From: Rhizobacter koreensis | GTDB taxonomy: Bacteria > Pseudomonadota > Gammaproteobacteria > Burkholderiales > Burkholderiaceae_C | Length of the DNA stretch: 64,000 nt | Direction of reading: 5' to 3' | NCBI RefSeq assembly: GCF_013366375.1 | Contig: NZ_JABWMJ010000006.1 | Span: forward strand, 124,001-188,000 | Part shown: positions 38,671 through 47,959 of the stretch, in pieces | How the letters are laid out: the number at the start of each line of letters is the position of its first letter | How positions within the stretch are numbered: the first letter of the stretch is position 1 | The notes under the pieces: model-generated | What the model saw: the letters and a program-made list of their open reading frames with translations, nothing else | Told to the model about the DNA's origin: nothing | The model's database searches: none | Position numbers and translations under genes: made by a program

Positions 38671-39804
38671 TCAGCGGCGCGGCACCTGCCCGACCACACC
38701 CTCGACGAGCCAGTCCATGGTGCGGATCGCGGCGTCGTCGAGGGTGCCGCTCATCAGCCGGCGCTGACCGGTGTTGTCGACCAGCGGCGCCGCAAACGGC
38801 TTGAAGGCGCCGCCCGCGATGGCGCGGCGCCGCGCGGCGACGTCGTTGCGCACGTCGGCGGGCAGCCTGGGGTCGACCGCCGTCAGGTCGACCATGCCGC
38901 TCGCAATGCCGCCCCACACCGGCGCCGGCTTCCAGCGCCGCTCGAGCACGTCGGTCGCGACCTGCGTGTAGAAGCCGCCCCACTGGTGGACGATGGCGGC
39001 GGCCTGCGCGTCGGGCGCGAACGCGCGCATGTCGCTGGTGTAGCCGACGAGGCGCACCCTGCGCTCGGCGAAGTTGGCCTGCGCCGCCTGCGCGACAGCC
39101 GGCGACGCGCTGTGGTTGGTCAGCACGTCGGCACCGCGGTCGACCAGCGTCTGCGCGGCGGCGCGCTCCTTGGCCGGGTCGAACCAGGTGTCGAGCCAGA
39201 TCACGCGCACCTGGGCGCGCGGGTTGGCCGCACGCATGCCGAGCGCGAACGCGTTGATGCCCTGCACCACCTCGGGCACCGGGAACGCCGCCACGTAGCC
39301 GGCGATGCCGCTGCGGCTGATCCGACCGGCCAGGTAGCCGCCCAGCCAGCGCGCCTCGTAGTAGCGCGCGTCGTAGGTGCCGAGGTTCGGCGCGGTCTTG
39401 TAGCCGCCGGCGTGCTCGAAGCGCACCTCGGGGTGGTCGGCGGCGACGCGCAGCGCCGGCTCGAGATAGCCAAAGCTGGTCGCGACGACGAGCTTGGCGC
39501 CCTGCCCGACGAGGTCGCGCATCACGCGCTCGGCGTCGGCGCCTTCGGGAACCGACTCGACGGCGAGCGTCTTCACGCGCGCCCCCAGCGATCGCTCGAG
39601 CGCGCGCCGGCCGAGGTCGTGCTGGTAGGTCCAGCCGGCGTCGCCGACCGGCGTCACGTAGACGAAGCCGACGACGAGCGGCTCTGCCCGCGGCGTCGAC
39701 GCTTTGCCGGGCTGGGCCTGCAGCGGCAGGGTGGTGGCGGCGAGCGCGCCCGCCAGGAACACGATCAGCGCACGCGCGCCGACGCGGATGAGGTTTTTCG
39801 ACAT
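38671..39804 (-). CDS. BMP-family ABC importer substrate-binding protein (soluble form)
   Basis: A 377-residue periplasmic binding protein. A signal peptide ends near LQAQ with no lipobox Cys. The BMP fold begins VVGFVYVTPVGDAGWTYQHDLG. Family motifs include VATSFGYLEPALRVA and PVPEVVQGINAFALG. BMP proteins bind nucleosides or purines. It is a clear paralogue of the lipoprotein encoded at 41880-43064 and is separated from it by a deaminase and a GST gene. The import machinery (ATPase and two permeases) is 10 kb away. ATG 39804 is preferred over ATG 39819. Confidence 0.9.
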   Translation of the reverse strand: MSKNLIRVGARALIVFLAGALAATTLPLQAQPGKASTPRAEPLVVGFVYVTPVGDAGWTYQHDLGRRALERSLGARVKTLAVESVPEGADAERVMRDLVGQGAKLVVATSFGYLEPALRVAADHPEVRFEHAGGYKTAPNLGTYDARYYEARWLGGYLAGRISRSGIAGYVAAFPVPEVVQGINAFALGMRAANPRAQVRVIWLDTWFDPAKERAAAQTLVDRGADVLTNHSASPAVAQAAQANFAERRVRLVGYTSDMRAFAPDAQAAAIVHQWGGFYTQVATDVLERRWKPAPVWGGIASGMVDLTAVDPRLPADVRNDVAARRRAIAGGAFKPFAAPLVDNTGQRRLMSGTLDDAAIRTMDWLVEGVVGQVPRR

Positions 39805-39996
39805 GGTTGTCCTCGACATGGCCCCGGGGCGAGTTCCGGCCGCAGGGCGACGGCCGGTCCGGGATTGTCGGCGAGCCGCGAGGTGGCACCGGCTCGGCCG
39901 TTGCCGAACGATGGCATCCGGGGGCCATCCGCTTTCGCAAGCGCACGGACTGCGCGACGCCCGGCTTGCGCGGCTACGCCGTCATGGCCTCGCGAA

Positions 39997-40019
39997 TGCG
40001 ACGCCGGAGCGGCGTCGCA
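39997..40019. repeat. Hairpin-forming inverted repeat after the GST gene
   Basis: Perfect 9-bp arms TGCGACGCC / GGCGTCGCA with a five-base spacer, 19 bases past the GST stop. No T-run follows on either strand, so it could be a weak terminator or an RNA-stabilising hairpin. Confidence 0.4.
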
Positions 40020-40037
40020 CCTCGTGCGACGGCCGGG

Positions 40038-40667
40038 TCAGCCTTCTTGCGCCTTCGCGAGCGCGGCGTCCCGCTCGGCCGCGCGCGCGACCGCCGGCCG
40101 CGCCGCATAGCGCTCGATGTAGGCGCCGATCGCCGGCGTCACCGGCACCAGCTTGAACATCGTGGTCCAGCGCAGCGCGCTGCCCCACAGCACGTCGGCC
40201 GCGCTGAAGCGCTCGCCGAGCAGCCACGGGCCCTTGCCGAGCTGGTCGTCGAGCGTCTTGATGACCGAGTCGAAGGTGCCGTACGGCGACGTCGACTCGG
40301 GCGCGGGGTCGCGCTTCATCGCACGATCGGTCACCGCCGGCTCGAACGACGAGCCATAGAAGAACAGCCAGCGCAGGTACGGCCCGCGCAGCGGGTCGCC
40401 GACTCGCGGCGCGAGGCCGCGCTCGGAATAGAGGTCGGCCAGATACGCGTAGACCGCGCCCTGTTCGGTGACGAGCGCGCCCTCGTGGACTATCGCCGGC
40501 ACCTTGCCCATCGGGTTGACGGCCAGGTACGCCGGCTCACGCTGCTCGCCGCGCTTGAGGTCGAGCACCACGAGGTCGTGCTCGGCGCCGAGCTCGTCGA
40601 GCAGCACGAGCACGCCGCCGGAGCGCGAGTGCGGCGCGTGGTAGAGCGTGATGCGGCGGGTCGTCAT
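40038..40667 (-). CDS. Glutathione S-transferase family protein
   Basis: A 209-residue protein. The N-terminal thioredoxin-like domain (ITLYHAPHSRSGGVLVLLDEL) carries the usual GKVPAIVHEG cis-Pro and a modified ES motif, TEQGAVYAYLADLY. The all-helical C-terminal domain contains PWLLGERFSAADVLWGSAL with the conserved Asp N-cap. It would conjugate or isomerise electrophiles with glutathione; the substrate is unknown. It lies 46 bases downstream of the deaminase gene on the same strand and may share its transcript. SRSGG near the N-terminus provides the likely catalytic Ser. Confidence 0.9.
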   Translation of the reverse strand: MTTRRITLYHAPHSRSGGVLVLLDELGAEHDLVVLDLKRGEQREPAYLAVNPMGKVPAIVHEGALVTEQGAVYAYLADLYSERGLAPRVGDPLRGPYLRWLFFYGSSFEPAVTDRAMKRDPAPESTSPYGTFDSVIKTLDDQLGKGPWLLGERFSAADVLWGSALRWTTMFKLVPVTPAIGAYIERYAARPAVARAAERDAALAKAQEG

Positions 40668-40713
40668 CGGCAGGGCTCCTCGACGAAGGGTCGGACCTTT
40701 TCCACGCCGCGGC

Positions 40714-41754
40714 TCAGGCGGCCTCGGCGAACGCGGCGTCGAGCCGCTCGATCATCTGCCGGCGCCGCTCGGGGCTGACGAAGCTCGCCTCGAAGCTGTT
40801 GCGGGCGAGCATGTAGGCGTCGTCCACGCCGAGCTGCGGCAGGGCCTCGAAGGTCTCGACGAAGTTCTGCGTGATGTAGCCGCCGAAGTACGCGGGGTCG
40901 TCGGAGTTGACGGTCACCTTGACACCCTGCCGCAGCAGCACGGCGAGGTTGTGCTCGCTCAGGCGATCGAACACGCGCAGCTTGAGGTTCGAGAGCGGGC
41001 ACACCGTGAGCGCGATGCCCTCGCGGGCGAGGCGCTGCACCAGCTCGGGGTCGTCGATCGAGCGCACGCCGTGGTCGATGCGCTCGGCGTGCAGCACGTC
41101 GAGTGCGCTGCGCACGTACTCGGCCGGCCCCTCTTCGCCGGCGTGGGCGACGAGATGGAGGCCGAGCGCGCGCGCCTTCGCGAACACGCGCGCGAACTTC
41201 TCGGGCGGGTTGCCGCGCTCACCGCTGTCGAGGCCGACGCCGAGCAGCTGGTGGCGCCACGGCAGCGCCTGCTCGAGCGTCGAGAACGCCTCTTCCTCGC
41301 TGAGATGGCGCAGGAAGCAGAGGATCAGCCCGCTCGTGATGCCGAAGCTGCGCTCGGCGCGCGCGCAGGCGCGGGTGAGGCCTTCGAACACGGTGTCGAG
41401 CGGCACGCCGCGCGCGGTGTGCGTCTGCGGGTCGAAGAAGATCTCGGCGTGCATCACGCGGTCGGCGGCGGCGCGCTCGAAGTAGGCGAACGTCATCGCC
41501 TCGAAATCGTCGGCGGTCAGCAGCACGCTCGCGCCGGCGTAGTAGATGTCGAGGAAGCTCTGCAGGTCGTGGAACGCGTACGCCGCGCGCAGCGCCTCGA
41601 CGTCCGGATACGGCAGCGCGACGCCGTTCTTCGCCGCCAGTTCGAACATCAGCTCGGGCTCGAGCGAGCCTTCGATGTGGATGTGCAGCTCGGCCTTGGG
41701 CATCTCGTGCAGCAGGCGCACCAGGCGCTGGCGATCGGTCGGGTCGGGACTCAT
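40714..41754 (-). CDS. Adenine/adenosine deaminase family, probably adenine deaminase
   Basis: A 346-residue amidohydrolase. Zn ligands begin with His24/His26 ([16 protein letters not shown]), followed by HAGEEGP with the catalytic Glu, and [11 protein letters not shown] near residue 280. The combination of [31 protein letters not shown] and [10 protein letters not shown] matches the subgroup that includes Pseudomonas PA0148, shown to act on adenine rather than adenosine. It would give hypoxanthine and ammonia and feed the xanthine dehydrogenase encoded at 54.9-59.1 kb. It is set between two BMP binding-protein genes. Adenosine deaminase remains possible. Confidence 0.9.
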   Translation of the reverse strand: MSPDPTDRQRLVRLLHEMPKAELHIHIEGSLEPELMFELAAKNGVALPYPDVEALRAAYAFHDLQSFLDIYYAGASVLLTADDFEAMTFAYFERAAADRVMHAEIFFDPQTHTARGVPLDTVFEGLTRACARAERSFGITSGLILCFLRHLSEEEAFSTLEQALPWRHQLLGVGLDSGERGNPPEKFARVFAKARALGLHLVAHAGEEGPAEYVRSALDVLHAERIDHGVRSIDDPELVQRLAREGIALTVCPLSNLKLRVFDRLSEHNLAVLLRQGVKVTVNSDDPAYFGGYITQNFVETFEALPQLGVDDAYMLARNSFEASFVSPERRRQMIERLDAAFAEAA

Positions 41755-41817
41755 GGCAGGTATTCGACAGGGCGGCCGAGGCATTCTGCCGCAGCGAGCA
41801 AGACCGCGACGGGCACG

Positions 41818-41842
41818 AAAAAGGCCGCTCGAAAGCGGCCTT
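41818..41842 (-). terminator. Rho-independent terminator after the BMP lipoprotein gene
   Basis: On the minus strand AAGGCCGCT, a TTCG loop and AGCGGCC are followed by a T-tract (stem of nine or ten pairs). It lies 38 bases past the BMP gene stop and separates it from the deaminase gene. Confidence 0.9.
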
Positions 41843-41879
41843 CGGTCAACCTTGCGAGCGCGGCGTGGCCGCCCGCGGC

Positions 41880-43064
41880 TTACTTCTTCTCGCCGCCCGG
41901 AACGGTGCCTTCGACGCCCTTGACGTAGAAGTTGATGCCGCGCAGGAAGTTGTCGTCCGCGTTCGAGCCGGCGGCCAGCACCGACTTGCCGTCGTTGCTC
42001 TCGATCGGGCCCTTCCAGATCACGAAGCTGCCGTCCTTGAGACCGTTGCGCACGGTGTCGAGCTTGCCGCGCAGGTCGGCCGGCACCTTGTCGGAGATCG
42101 CGACCAGGTCGATCGCACCTTCCTTGACGCCCCACCAGGTGTGGCCGCCGCCCTTCCAGGTGCCGTCGAGCGCCTCGCGCGTCGCCTTGACGTAGTACTT
42201 GCCCCAATCGATGACGCTCGAGGCGAGGTGCGCCTTCGGGCCGTACGCGGTCATGTCGCTGTCCCAGCCGAACGCGTACTTGCCGGCGCCTTCGGCCGCC
42301 TTCAGGACCGCGGGCGAGTCGGTGTTCTGCATCAGCACGTCGGCGCCGCCGTTCAGCAGCGACTGCGCGGCTTCGGTTTCCTTCGGCGGGTCGTACCAGC
42401 TGTTGACCCAGACCACGCGCGTCTTCACGTTCGGGTTCACCGACTGCGCGCCGAGCGTGAAGCTGTTGATGTTGCGCACCACCTCGGGGATCGGGATCGA
42501 GCCGACCACGCCGAGCACGTTGCTCTTGGTCATGCCGCCGGCGATCACGCCGGCCATGTACGCGCCCTCGTACGTGCGGGTGTCGTAGGTGCGCATGTTC
42601 TCGGCCTGCTTGTAGCCGGTCGCGTGCTCGAACTTCACGTCCTTGGCGTCGACGGCGACCTTCAGCATCGGCTCCATGTAGCCGAACGTGGTGCCGAAGA
42701 TCAGCTTGTTGCCCTGCCCGACCATGTCGCGGAACACGCGCTCGGCGTCGGCCGCCTCGGGCACCTTCTCGACGTAGCTGGTGACGATGCGCGAGCCGAA
42801 CTCCTTCTCGAGCGCCTTGCGGCCGTTGTCGTGCGCGAAGGTCCAGCCGCCGTCGCCGACCGGGCCGACGTAGGCGAACGCGATCTTCAGCGGCTCGCCC
42901 GACGCCGGTGCGGCCGCCGACGCGGGCGCCGCCGCCGAGGCCGCCGGGGCGGTCGCGACGGTGGTCGTCTGCTCGGTCTTGCTGCACGCCGCGAGGGCGG
43001 TCACGGCGGCAACGCCGAGCCAGCCGGCGATCCGGGCCAGGGGAGGTCTTGCGAGTTCGGTCAT
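41880..43064 (-). CDS. BMP-family ABC importer substrate-binding lipoprotein
   Basis: A 394-residue lipoprotein. Lipobox TALAAC places the lipidated Cys near 27, followed by an Ala/Thr-rich tether to about residue 58. The BMP fold starts [21 protein letters not shown] and shows [15 protein letters not shown] and [16 protein letters not shown]. It probably delivers purines or nucleosides to the ABC importer encoded at 49.7-53.4 kb. It is a closer match to the canonical lipidated binding protein than its paralogue at 38671. It starts 60 bases after the amino-acid binding-protein stop and ends in a strong terminator. Confidence 0.92.
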   Translation of the reverse strand: MTELARPPLARIAGWLGVAAVTALAACSKTEQTTTVATAPAASAAAPASAAAPASGEPLKIAFAYVGPVGDGGWTFAHDNGRKALEKEFGSRIVTSYVEKVPEAADAERVFRDMVGQGNKLIFGTTFGYMEPMLKVAVDAKDVKFEHATGYKQAENMRTYDTRTYEGAYMAGVIAGGMTKSNVLGVVGSIPIPEVVRNINSFTLGAQSVNPNVKTRVVWVNSWYDPPKETEAAQSLLNGGADVLMQNTDSPAVLKAAEGAGKYAFGWDSDMTAYGPKAHLASSVIDWGKYYVKATREALDGTWKGGGHTWWGVKEGAIDLVAISDKVPADLRGKLDTVRNGLKDGSFVIWKGPIESNDGKSVLAAGSNADDNFLRGINFYVKGVEGTVPGGEKK

Positions 43065-43123
43065 GGTGATGTGAGGCGGGGGCGTTGAAGAAAGCGGGCG
43101 GCCCGGTCGCTCGGCGACGCGGT

Positions 43124-44017
43124 TCAGAACCAGACCACGTCGGTCGGCACCTTCCAGAAGTCCTTCAGCAGATAGCTCATCGGGAGGTTGAGCGCCGTGT
43201 TGCGCGGCGGGATCGGGCTCAAGAACCAGCGATCGTAGATCGGGTTGATCTCGCGGCTGCGGATCAGGCGCTTCATCTCGTCGTCGACGATCCGCTTGAA
43301 GTCGGCGTCGTCCTTCGACAGCATGATGGCGAGCGGCTCGACCGTGACGTACTTGCCGACCACCTTGAGCTTGCCCGGTTCCGGGCGCGACGCGACGAGG
43401 CCGTAGAGCAGCACGTCGTCCATCACGAAGGCCTCGGCTTCGCCCCGCTCGACCATCTCGACGCCGCGCGTGTGCTCGGGCACCTCGGCGATCTTGAAGT
43501 CGAGCAGGCGATCGCGGCCGAGCTGCTGCAAGGCCTTGAGCGGCGTCGTGCCCTGCGTCGACACCACCCGCTTGCCGTTGAGCTGGGCGACGTCGTCGAT
43601 CTTCGCGTCGGCGCGCACCAGCAGGCGCGCCCCCGCGATGTAATGCGGCACCGTGAACGCCACCGACTTGCGGCGCTCGGCGTTGTTGGTCGTCGAGCCG
43701 CACTCGAGGTCGGCCTTGCCCTCGGCGATGCTCTGGATGCGGTTGGCGGGCGTCACCATCAGGAAGCGAGGCGTCAGCGCCTTCGCGCCGATCTCGCGGC
43801 GCACCGCCTCGGCAAGCCTGAGGCAGATGTCGATCGCGTACCCGACCGGCCGCTTGTTCGCGTCGAGGTAGGAGAACGGCACCGACGACTCGCGATGTGC
43901 GAACGTGATCTGGCCGCTCGCGCGGATGCGGTCGAGCACCGCGCCGGCGTGCGCCGCTTCGCCCGCGAGCAGCAGGCAGGCTCCGAGCGCGCGGAGCCAG
44001 CAGTTCCTCGTACGCAT
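43124..44017 (-). CDS. Amino-acid ABC transporter substrate-binding protein (glutamate/aspartate type)
   Basis: A 297-residue family 3 solute-binding protein. Signal peptide ends around EAAHA. The mature part begins [23 protein letters not shown] and has [18 protein letters not shown] and the [11 protein letters not shown] loop, typical of GltI-like proteins. It would bind an acidic amino acid in the periplasm. No permease or ATPase of the polar amino acid class is nearby, so it is an orphan here. AAAGGG seven bases before ATG 44017 supports that start over ATG 44032. Confidence 0.88.
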   Translation of the reverse strand: MRTRNCWLRALGACLLLAGEAAHAGAVLDRIRASGQITFAHRESSVPFSYLDANKRPVGYAIDICLRLAEAVRREIGAKALTPRFLMVTPANRIQSIAEGKADLECGSTTNNAERRKSVAFTVPHYIAGARLLVRADAKIDDVAQLNGKRVVSTQGTTPLKALQQLGRDRLLDFKIAEVPEHTRGVEMVERGEAEAFVMDDVLLYGLVASRPEPGKLKVVGKYVTVEPLAIMLSKDDADFKRIVDDEMKRLIRSREINPIYDRWFLSPIPPRNTALNLPMSYLLKDFWKVPTDVVWF

Positions 44018-44164
44018 CTGCACCCTTTCCACGGCTCGACGGCCGGTCGCTGCGCGACCCTCGCTCGTGCCGAGCGTTTCGGTCGCGCGGATTATCTGCG
44101 AGCCCGAGAGGCTCGCGCGCGCCGCGCCGCCGCGCGCGAGGGCTTGGCCGACGCGGCGAATGCA

Positions 44165-44192
44165 AGCGGCACGCCAGCGTGGGCGTGCCGCT
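44165..44192. repeat. Strong hairpin downstream of the DUF1501 gene
   Basis: Perfect 11-bp arms AGCGGCACGCC / GGCGTGCCGCT with a six-base spacer, 18 bases after the DUF1501 stop. No T-run follows on the minus strand; it may act as a Rho-assisted terminator or a 3' stabiliser. A second hairpin with 9-bp arms lies at 44113-44139. Confidence 0.5.
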
Positions 44193-44209
44193 CCGGCAGG
44201 AACGAGCGG

Positions 44210-45757
44210 CTAGCCGAAGAAGCCGAGGTTGCGCTGTCCGAAGTTCGCGAGGTTCGGGAACACCGTCAGCGCATCGCTCGCCGACACGCCGAACCACTGG
44301 GCGAGCGTCGCGCCGAGCTGGTCGACCGAGGTCTTGGGCAGCAGGCTGCCGTTGCCGAGCTGATCGGGGCTGCTGTCGAAGTTGCTGTTCGACGCGTTCT
44401 TGAGGCCGAGCATCGGGAACGCGCCGTACAGGTCGCCGCCGCGCACCGCGCCGCCCATCACGAAATGATGGCTGCCCCAGCCATGGTCGGTGCCGTCGCC
44501 GTTGCTGGTGAAGGTTCGGCCGAAGTCGCTGGCGGTGAACGTGGTCACCTGCTCGAGCGCGCCGAGCGCCGCCAGCGTCTGGTCGAAATAGCGCAGCGCC
44601 TGCGCGAGCTGCGCGAACAGCACCGCCTGGTTGCGGTTCTGCAGGTCGTGGGTGTCGAAGCCGCCGAGGCTGACGAAGAAGACCTGGCGCTTCGCGCCGC
44701 TGGCGCCGCGCAGGCCCGCGTCGATCAGCCGGGCCACCACCTGGAACTGCTGCGCGAGCCCGTTGGCGGCCTCGGCGCCGGTCACCGGGTTGAGGAAGCG
44801 CAGCTTGGGGTCGTTGGCGACGTTGTAGGCGCCGCTCGCCGGCGCGGTGCCGAACGGCGCCTCGCTCGGCGCACGCAGCGCGGTGCGCAGCGCCTCCTCG
44901 GCGCTGAACGTGCGGCGCCCGGCGGCGGCGAGGTCGGTGTCGAACGGATGCGTGGTGCGGCTCGTCGTGACCAGGCGCTGCAGCGCGGCGCCGACGTCGG
45001 CCGAGCCGTAGACCCGGCCGTTGGCGTCGAGGCCGACGCGGGTCGGGCCGTTGGTCGAGACGCCGTACTGGCGCACCGTCTCGCCGTCCAGGAACACCGC
45101 ATTGCCGGCCGCGGAGATCGCGGTGAAGAGCGCCGGCGAGTTGCTCGACGCGAGCAGGTCGCCGAGGCGACCGCCCCAGCCGCGCGTCGCGCCCTCCGGG
45201 CCGAGCGCCTGCCAGGTGTTCTGCTGGTCGTTGTGCGAGAACAGGCGCGCCGGCTTCGGGTAGGTCGACTGGGCGTACTGCGCCTTCGTCGTCGGCATGA
45301 TCAGCGGCCCGATGTTGGGCAGGATCGCGAGGCGCTTGTCGGTGTCGAACAGCGTCTGCAGCGCGCTCAGCGACGGGTGCAGCGCGAAGCTGCGGCCCTG
45401 CGGGTTGCGCGGCGCGATCGGCAGCACGCCGCCCAGGCGGGCCGGCGAGCCAGCCGCGGCCGCGGCGTTCGCGGCCGTGCCGGGCGCGAGCAGCGCGATC
45501 GGGTCGGGCGCCTGGGTGCGCGTCGAGGTGTACGCGTTCCACGATGCCGCATCGGTCGGCAGCACCATGTTGAAGGCGTCGTTGCCGCCGTAGAGGAAGA
45601 GGCAGACGATGGCGCGGTAGTCGGGCGCGGCTTGTGCCGCGGCCGAGCCCATCGCGCTCAGGTTGAGGGCCAGCGGGGCGGCGCTGCCGACCAGCGCCGA
45701 AAGGGCTGCGCTCTTGCGCAGGAAGAGGCGGCGCGAGGCGTCGTGGAGGATGTTCAT
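44210..45757 (-). CDS. DUF1501 secreted protein
   Basis: A 515-residue protein with a Tat-like signal (ASRRLFLRKSAALSAL, cleavage near SAAAQA). The body is an alkaline-phosphatase-like sulfatase-related fold: CLFLYGGNDAFNMVLPTD, LFSHNDQQNTWQA, and SDFGRTFTSNGDGTDHGWGSHH near residue 420, which carries the likely metal ligands. DUF1501 proteins are nearly always encoded with a DUF1800 partner, as here (14 bases after the DUF1800 stop). Function is unknown; extracellular carbohydrate or polymer processing has been proposed. A hairpin follows the stop. Confidence 0.9.
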   Translation of the reverse strand: MNILHDASRRLFLRKSAALSALVGSAAPLALNLSAMGSAAAQAAPDYRAIVCLFLYGGNDAFNMVLPTDAASWNAYTSTRTQAPDPIALLAPGTAANAAAAAGSPARLGGVLPIAPRNPQGRSFALHPSLSALQTLFDTDKRLAILPNIGPLIMPTTKAQYAQSTYPKPARLFSHNDQQNTWQALGPEGATRGWGGRLGDLLASSNSPALFTAISAAGNAVFLDGETVRQYGVSTNGPTRVGLDANGRVYGSADVGAALQRLVTTSRTTHPFDTDLAAAGRRTFSAEEALRTALRAPSEAPFGTAPASGAYNVANDPKLRFLNPVTGAEAANGLAQQFQVVARLIDAGLRGASGAKRQVFFVSLGGFDTHDLQNRNQAVLFAQLAQALRYFDQTLAALGALEQVTTFTASDFGRTFTSNGDGTDHGWGSHHFVMGGAVRGGDLYGAFPMLGLKNASNSNFDSSPDQLGNGSLLPKTSVDQLGATLAQWFGVSASDALTVFPNLANFGQRNLGFFG

Positions 45758-45771
45758 CGGGGGCTCCGCGC

Positions 45772-47574
45772 TTATTTCTGGGTCAGGAACTCGGGCGAGG
45801 CGAGCGTCAGCAGCAGCGCCGCGTTGACGCGCGCGCGCTTGGCGTTGTTCACCGCGGTCTGGTTGCTGCCGGTCGCGTTGAGCGCCGGGATGGCGATCTT
45901 CCCGACGGCGTCCGTGATGAGCGTGCGCAGCTCGGCGCTGGCGGTGCCGTAGAGCAGCTTGTCGGTCACCGATGCAACGAGCTGCTCGTGCGCTCCGGCG
46001 AGCGCGAGCTCGGCCGACCAGTCGCGCTGCAGGTCGCGCCGGTTCAATGCAACGCCGTTGACGGTGCCGTTGGTCGCCCCCACGCCGCTCGCGACGTTGT
46101 CGCGCATGTAGTTGACCCAGGCCGCGACGCTGGTCTCGTTGACGAGCTGCATCTCGGGCGCGACCAGGCCGGCGGCCGCGGTGGCGGTGCCCGGCGGCAC
46201 GTAGCCGGGGCGGTAGAAGTTGAACACCGACGGCGAGCGCAGCGGCGTCTGACCGAGCGAGGTCGCGACCGCGTCGGTGTTGCCGACGCGGAAGCGCCCG
46301 GTGTCCGAGCCGTGCGGGAACGCGCGCAGATACGCCGACAGGCGCAGCACCGGCTCGCGCAGCTTGCCGCCGCGGTCGGACGTCTGCAGCGCCTCGGCGT
46401 GGGTGAGGATCGCCTTGATCACCGCCTTCAGGTCGCCGCGCTGCCCGCGTCCGTTGTCGACGAACACCTTGGCGACGTCGCGCACGTAGGCCGGACTCGG
46501 GTTGCTGGTGACCAGGCGCTGGATCAGCTGCTTGCTGATGAACGGCGGCGTGTTCGGGTGCGCCGCGAGCACGTCGAGCGCGGTTTTCAGGTCGCCGGCC
46601 GGGTCGGGCACGGTCGACGCCGGAATGGTCGTACCGAGGAAGCTCTTGGCTTCGAGGCTGTGGTACTGCGGGTACGCGACCATCGGCTTGATGTAACGGT
46701 CGGGATCCGATACGCCGCCGGTGCTGCCGTTCAGGAAGCAGTTGGCGTTGCTCGCGCCGCACGCCCAGCTGAAGCCCGTGTAGACGCGCGACAGACCGGC
46801 GACGTCGTCGGGGCCGTAGGTCTCGACCGGCTTGCCGTCGACCAGCACCGGCGTGCCGTCGAGATCGAGCTTGACGACGCCGATCGAGAACAGCTGCATC
46901 GACTCGCGCGCGAAGTTCTGGTCGGGAATGCGCCCGGTGGCGGCGTCGGCCTTCTGGTTCTTCAGCCACGACAGGTAGATGCCCATCAGCGGGCGCAGCG
47001 CCACCGTCTCGAGCAGCTCGCGGTAGGTGGTGAAGCCCTTCTCGCCGAGCATGTCGAGCCATTCGGCCATCGCGCGCGGCTGGTTGCCGACGTTGCCGTC
47101 GACCGCCGAGATCACGAAGATCTCCGACAGCGCAAAGGCGACCCGCAGCCGCAGCTGGTCGGGGCCGTTGACGGCCTGGTTCCAGAATGACTCCCAGACC
47201 TGGTCCTGGTTTGCCGCGCCGGGGGGCGTCGCCGCCTTCAGCGTCGCGTCGGCGGCGTCCCAGTACGCACGGTGCGAGGTCGCCGGCAGCGTGAACTGGC
47301 GGTCGATCCAGCCGGCGTAGCCGAGCTCCAGCACCGACCGGATGTCGGCTTCGGTCGGACCGAAGGTCGCCTGCGTCAGGAAGCGTGCGGCGCTGCTGCG
47401 CGTGACGGCAGTCGGGCGCGGCGGTCGCATCGCCGCGGCGTCGGCCTCGGCGTCGGCCGGCGTGGAGACGCCGGCGCCGGAGGAGCCGCTGCCGCCGCCG
47501 CCGCCGCAGGCGGTCAGGAGCGCGGCGAACGCGAGCGCGGTGAGCCACGGCGCGTGCCGGGATTGAGTGTGCAT
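45772..47574 (-). CDS. DUF1800 lipoprotein
   Basis: A 600-residue lipoprotein. The lipobox ALLTAC is followed by a run of five glycines and a Ser/Gly tether. The family core begins AARFLTQATFGPTEADI and includes RVAFALSEIFVIS, NFARESMQLFSIG and LREPVLRLSAYLRAF. DUF1800 proteins pair with DUF1501 proteins and are exported; no activity is established. The first gene of the pair, it faces an MBL-fold lipoprotein gene across a 385-bp divergent region. The C-terminal ending SPEFLTQK is the usual family terminus. Confidence 0.9.
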   Translation of the reverse strand: MHTQSRHAPWLTALAFAALLTACGGGGGSGSSGAGVSTPADAEADAAAMRPPRPTAVTRSSAARFLTQATFGPTEADIRSVLELGYAGWIDRQFTLPATSHRAYWDAADATLKAATPPGAANQDQVWESFWNQAVNGPDQLRLRVAFALSEIFVISAVDGNVGNQPRAMAEWLDMLGEKGFTTYRELLETVALRPLMGIYLSWLKNQKADAATGRIPDQNFARESMQLFSIGVVKLDLDGTPVLVDGKPVETYGPDDVAGLSRVYTGFSWACGASNANCFLNGSTGGVSDPDRYIKPMVAYPQYHSLEAKSFLGTTIPASTVPDPAGDLKTALDVLAAHPNTPPFISKQLIQRLVTSNPSPAYVRDVAKVFVDNGRGQRGDLKAVIKAILTHAEALQTSDRGGKLREPVLRLSAYLRAFPHGSDTGRFRVGNTDAVATSLGQTPLRSPSVFNFYRPGYVPPGTATAAAGLVAPEMQLVNETSVAAWVNYMRDNVASGVGATNGTVNGVALNRRDLQRDWSAELALAGAHEQLVASVTDKLLYGTASAELRTLITDAVGKIAIPALNATGSNQTAVNNAKRARVNAALLLTLASPEFLTQK

Positions 47575-47959
47575 CGAAGGGACCCCCTGGAGCGCCGGCG
47601 AAGCGGCAGTGACGCACCGCCCTGGAAGAGCGCGGGCGGTGTCGATTCGGTCACGCTAGCAACAAGGGCTCGGGCAGGAGGTCACCAACTGCAACCCGTG
47701 TGGAGAAACGCACGAACGGCGCGGTCCGGGTGCAGTGAAGGGGCGCGTGCGTGGCGATTCGCCGACAGGCCGTGCGCCGGTGCCCCGGCGCTGTAAAGCC
47801 CTGCAAACCCGCCGCGCCGCGTCGCGCGCGATTGACAAGATCGCCCCGACTGCGGGTAAGTACGAACGAGGGTCGGATGCACCAGGATGAACATGGGCCC
47901 GATGCCGGCGCGCCGATCGAGTGCGCCGGCGCCGGCCCCACGACCTTCGGGAGACTCCC
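47575..47959. other. 385-bp divergent intergenic region
   Basis: Lies between the DUF1800 gene (minus) and the MBL-fold lipoprotein gene (plus). No convincing coding frame. A perfect -35 hexamer TTGACA occurs at 47832-47837 on the plus strand; 17 bases later GGTAAG is only a half-match to -10. The rest shows no repeats or obvious structure. Confidence 0.5.
47832..47860 (+). promoter_or_regulatory. Candidate sigma-70 promoter for the MBL-fold lipoprotein gene
   Basis: TTGACA (6/6) and GGTAAG (3/6) with a 17-base spacer, about 100 bases before ATG 47960. The -10 element is poor, so confidence is low. Confidence 0.3.

Noticed and set aside
43085-45952. 955-codon plus-strand frame opposite the binding protein and DUF1501 genes
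   Set aside because: It spans two real genes and the hairpin region between them and has no domain; chance open frame.
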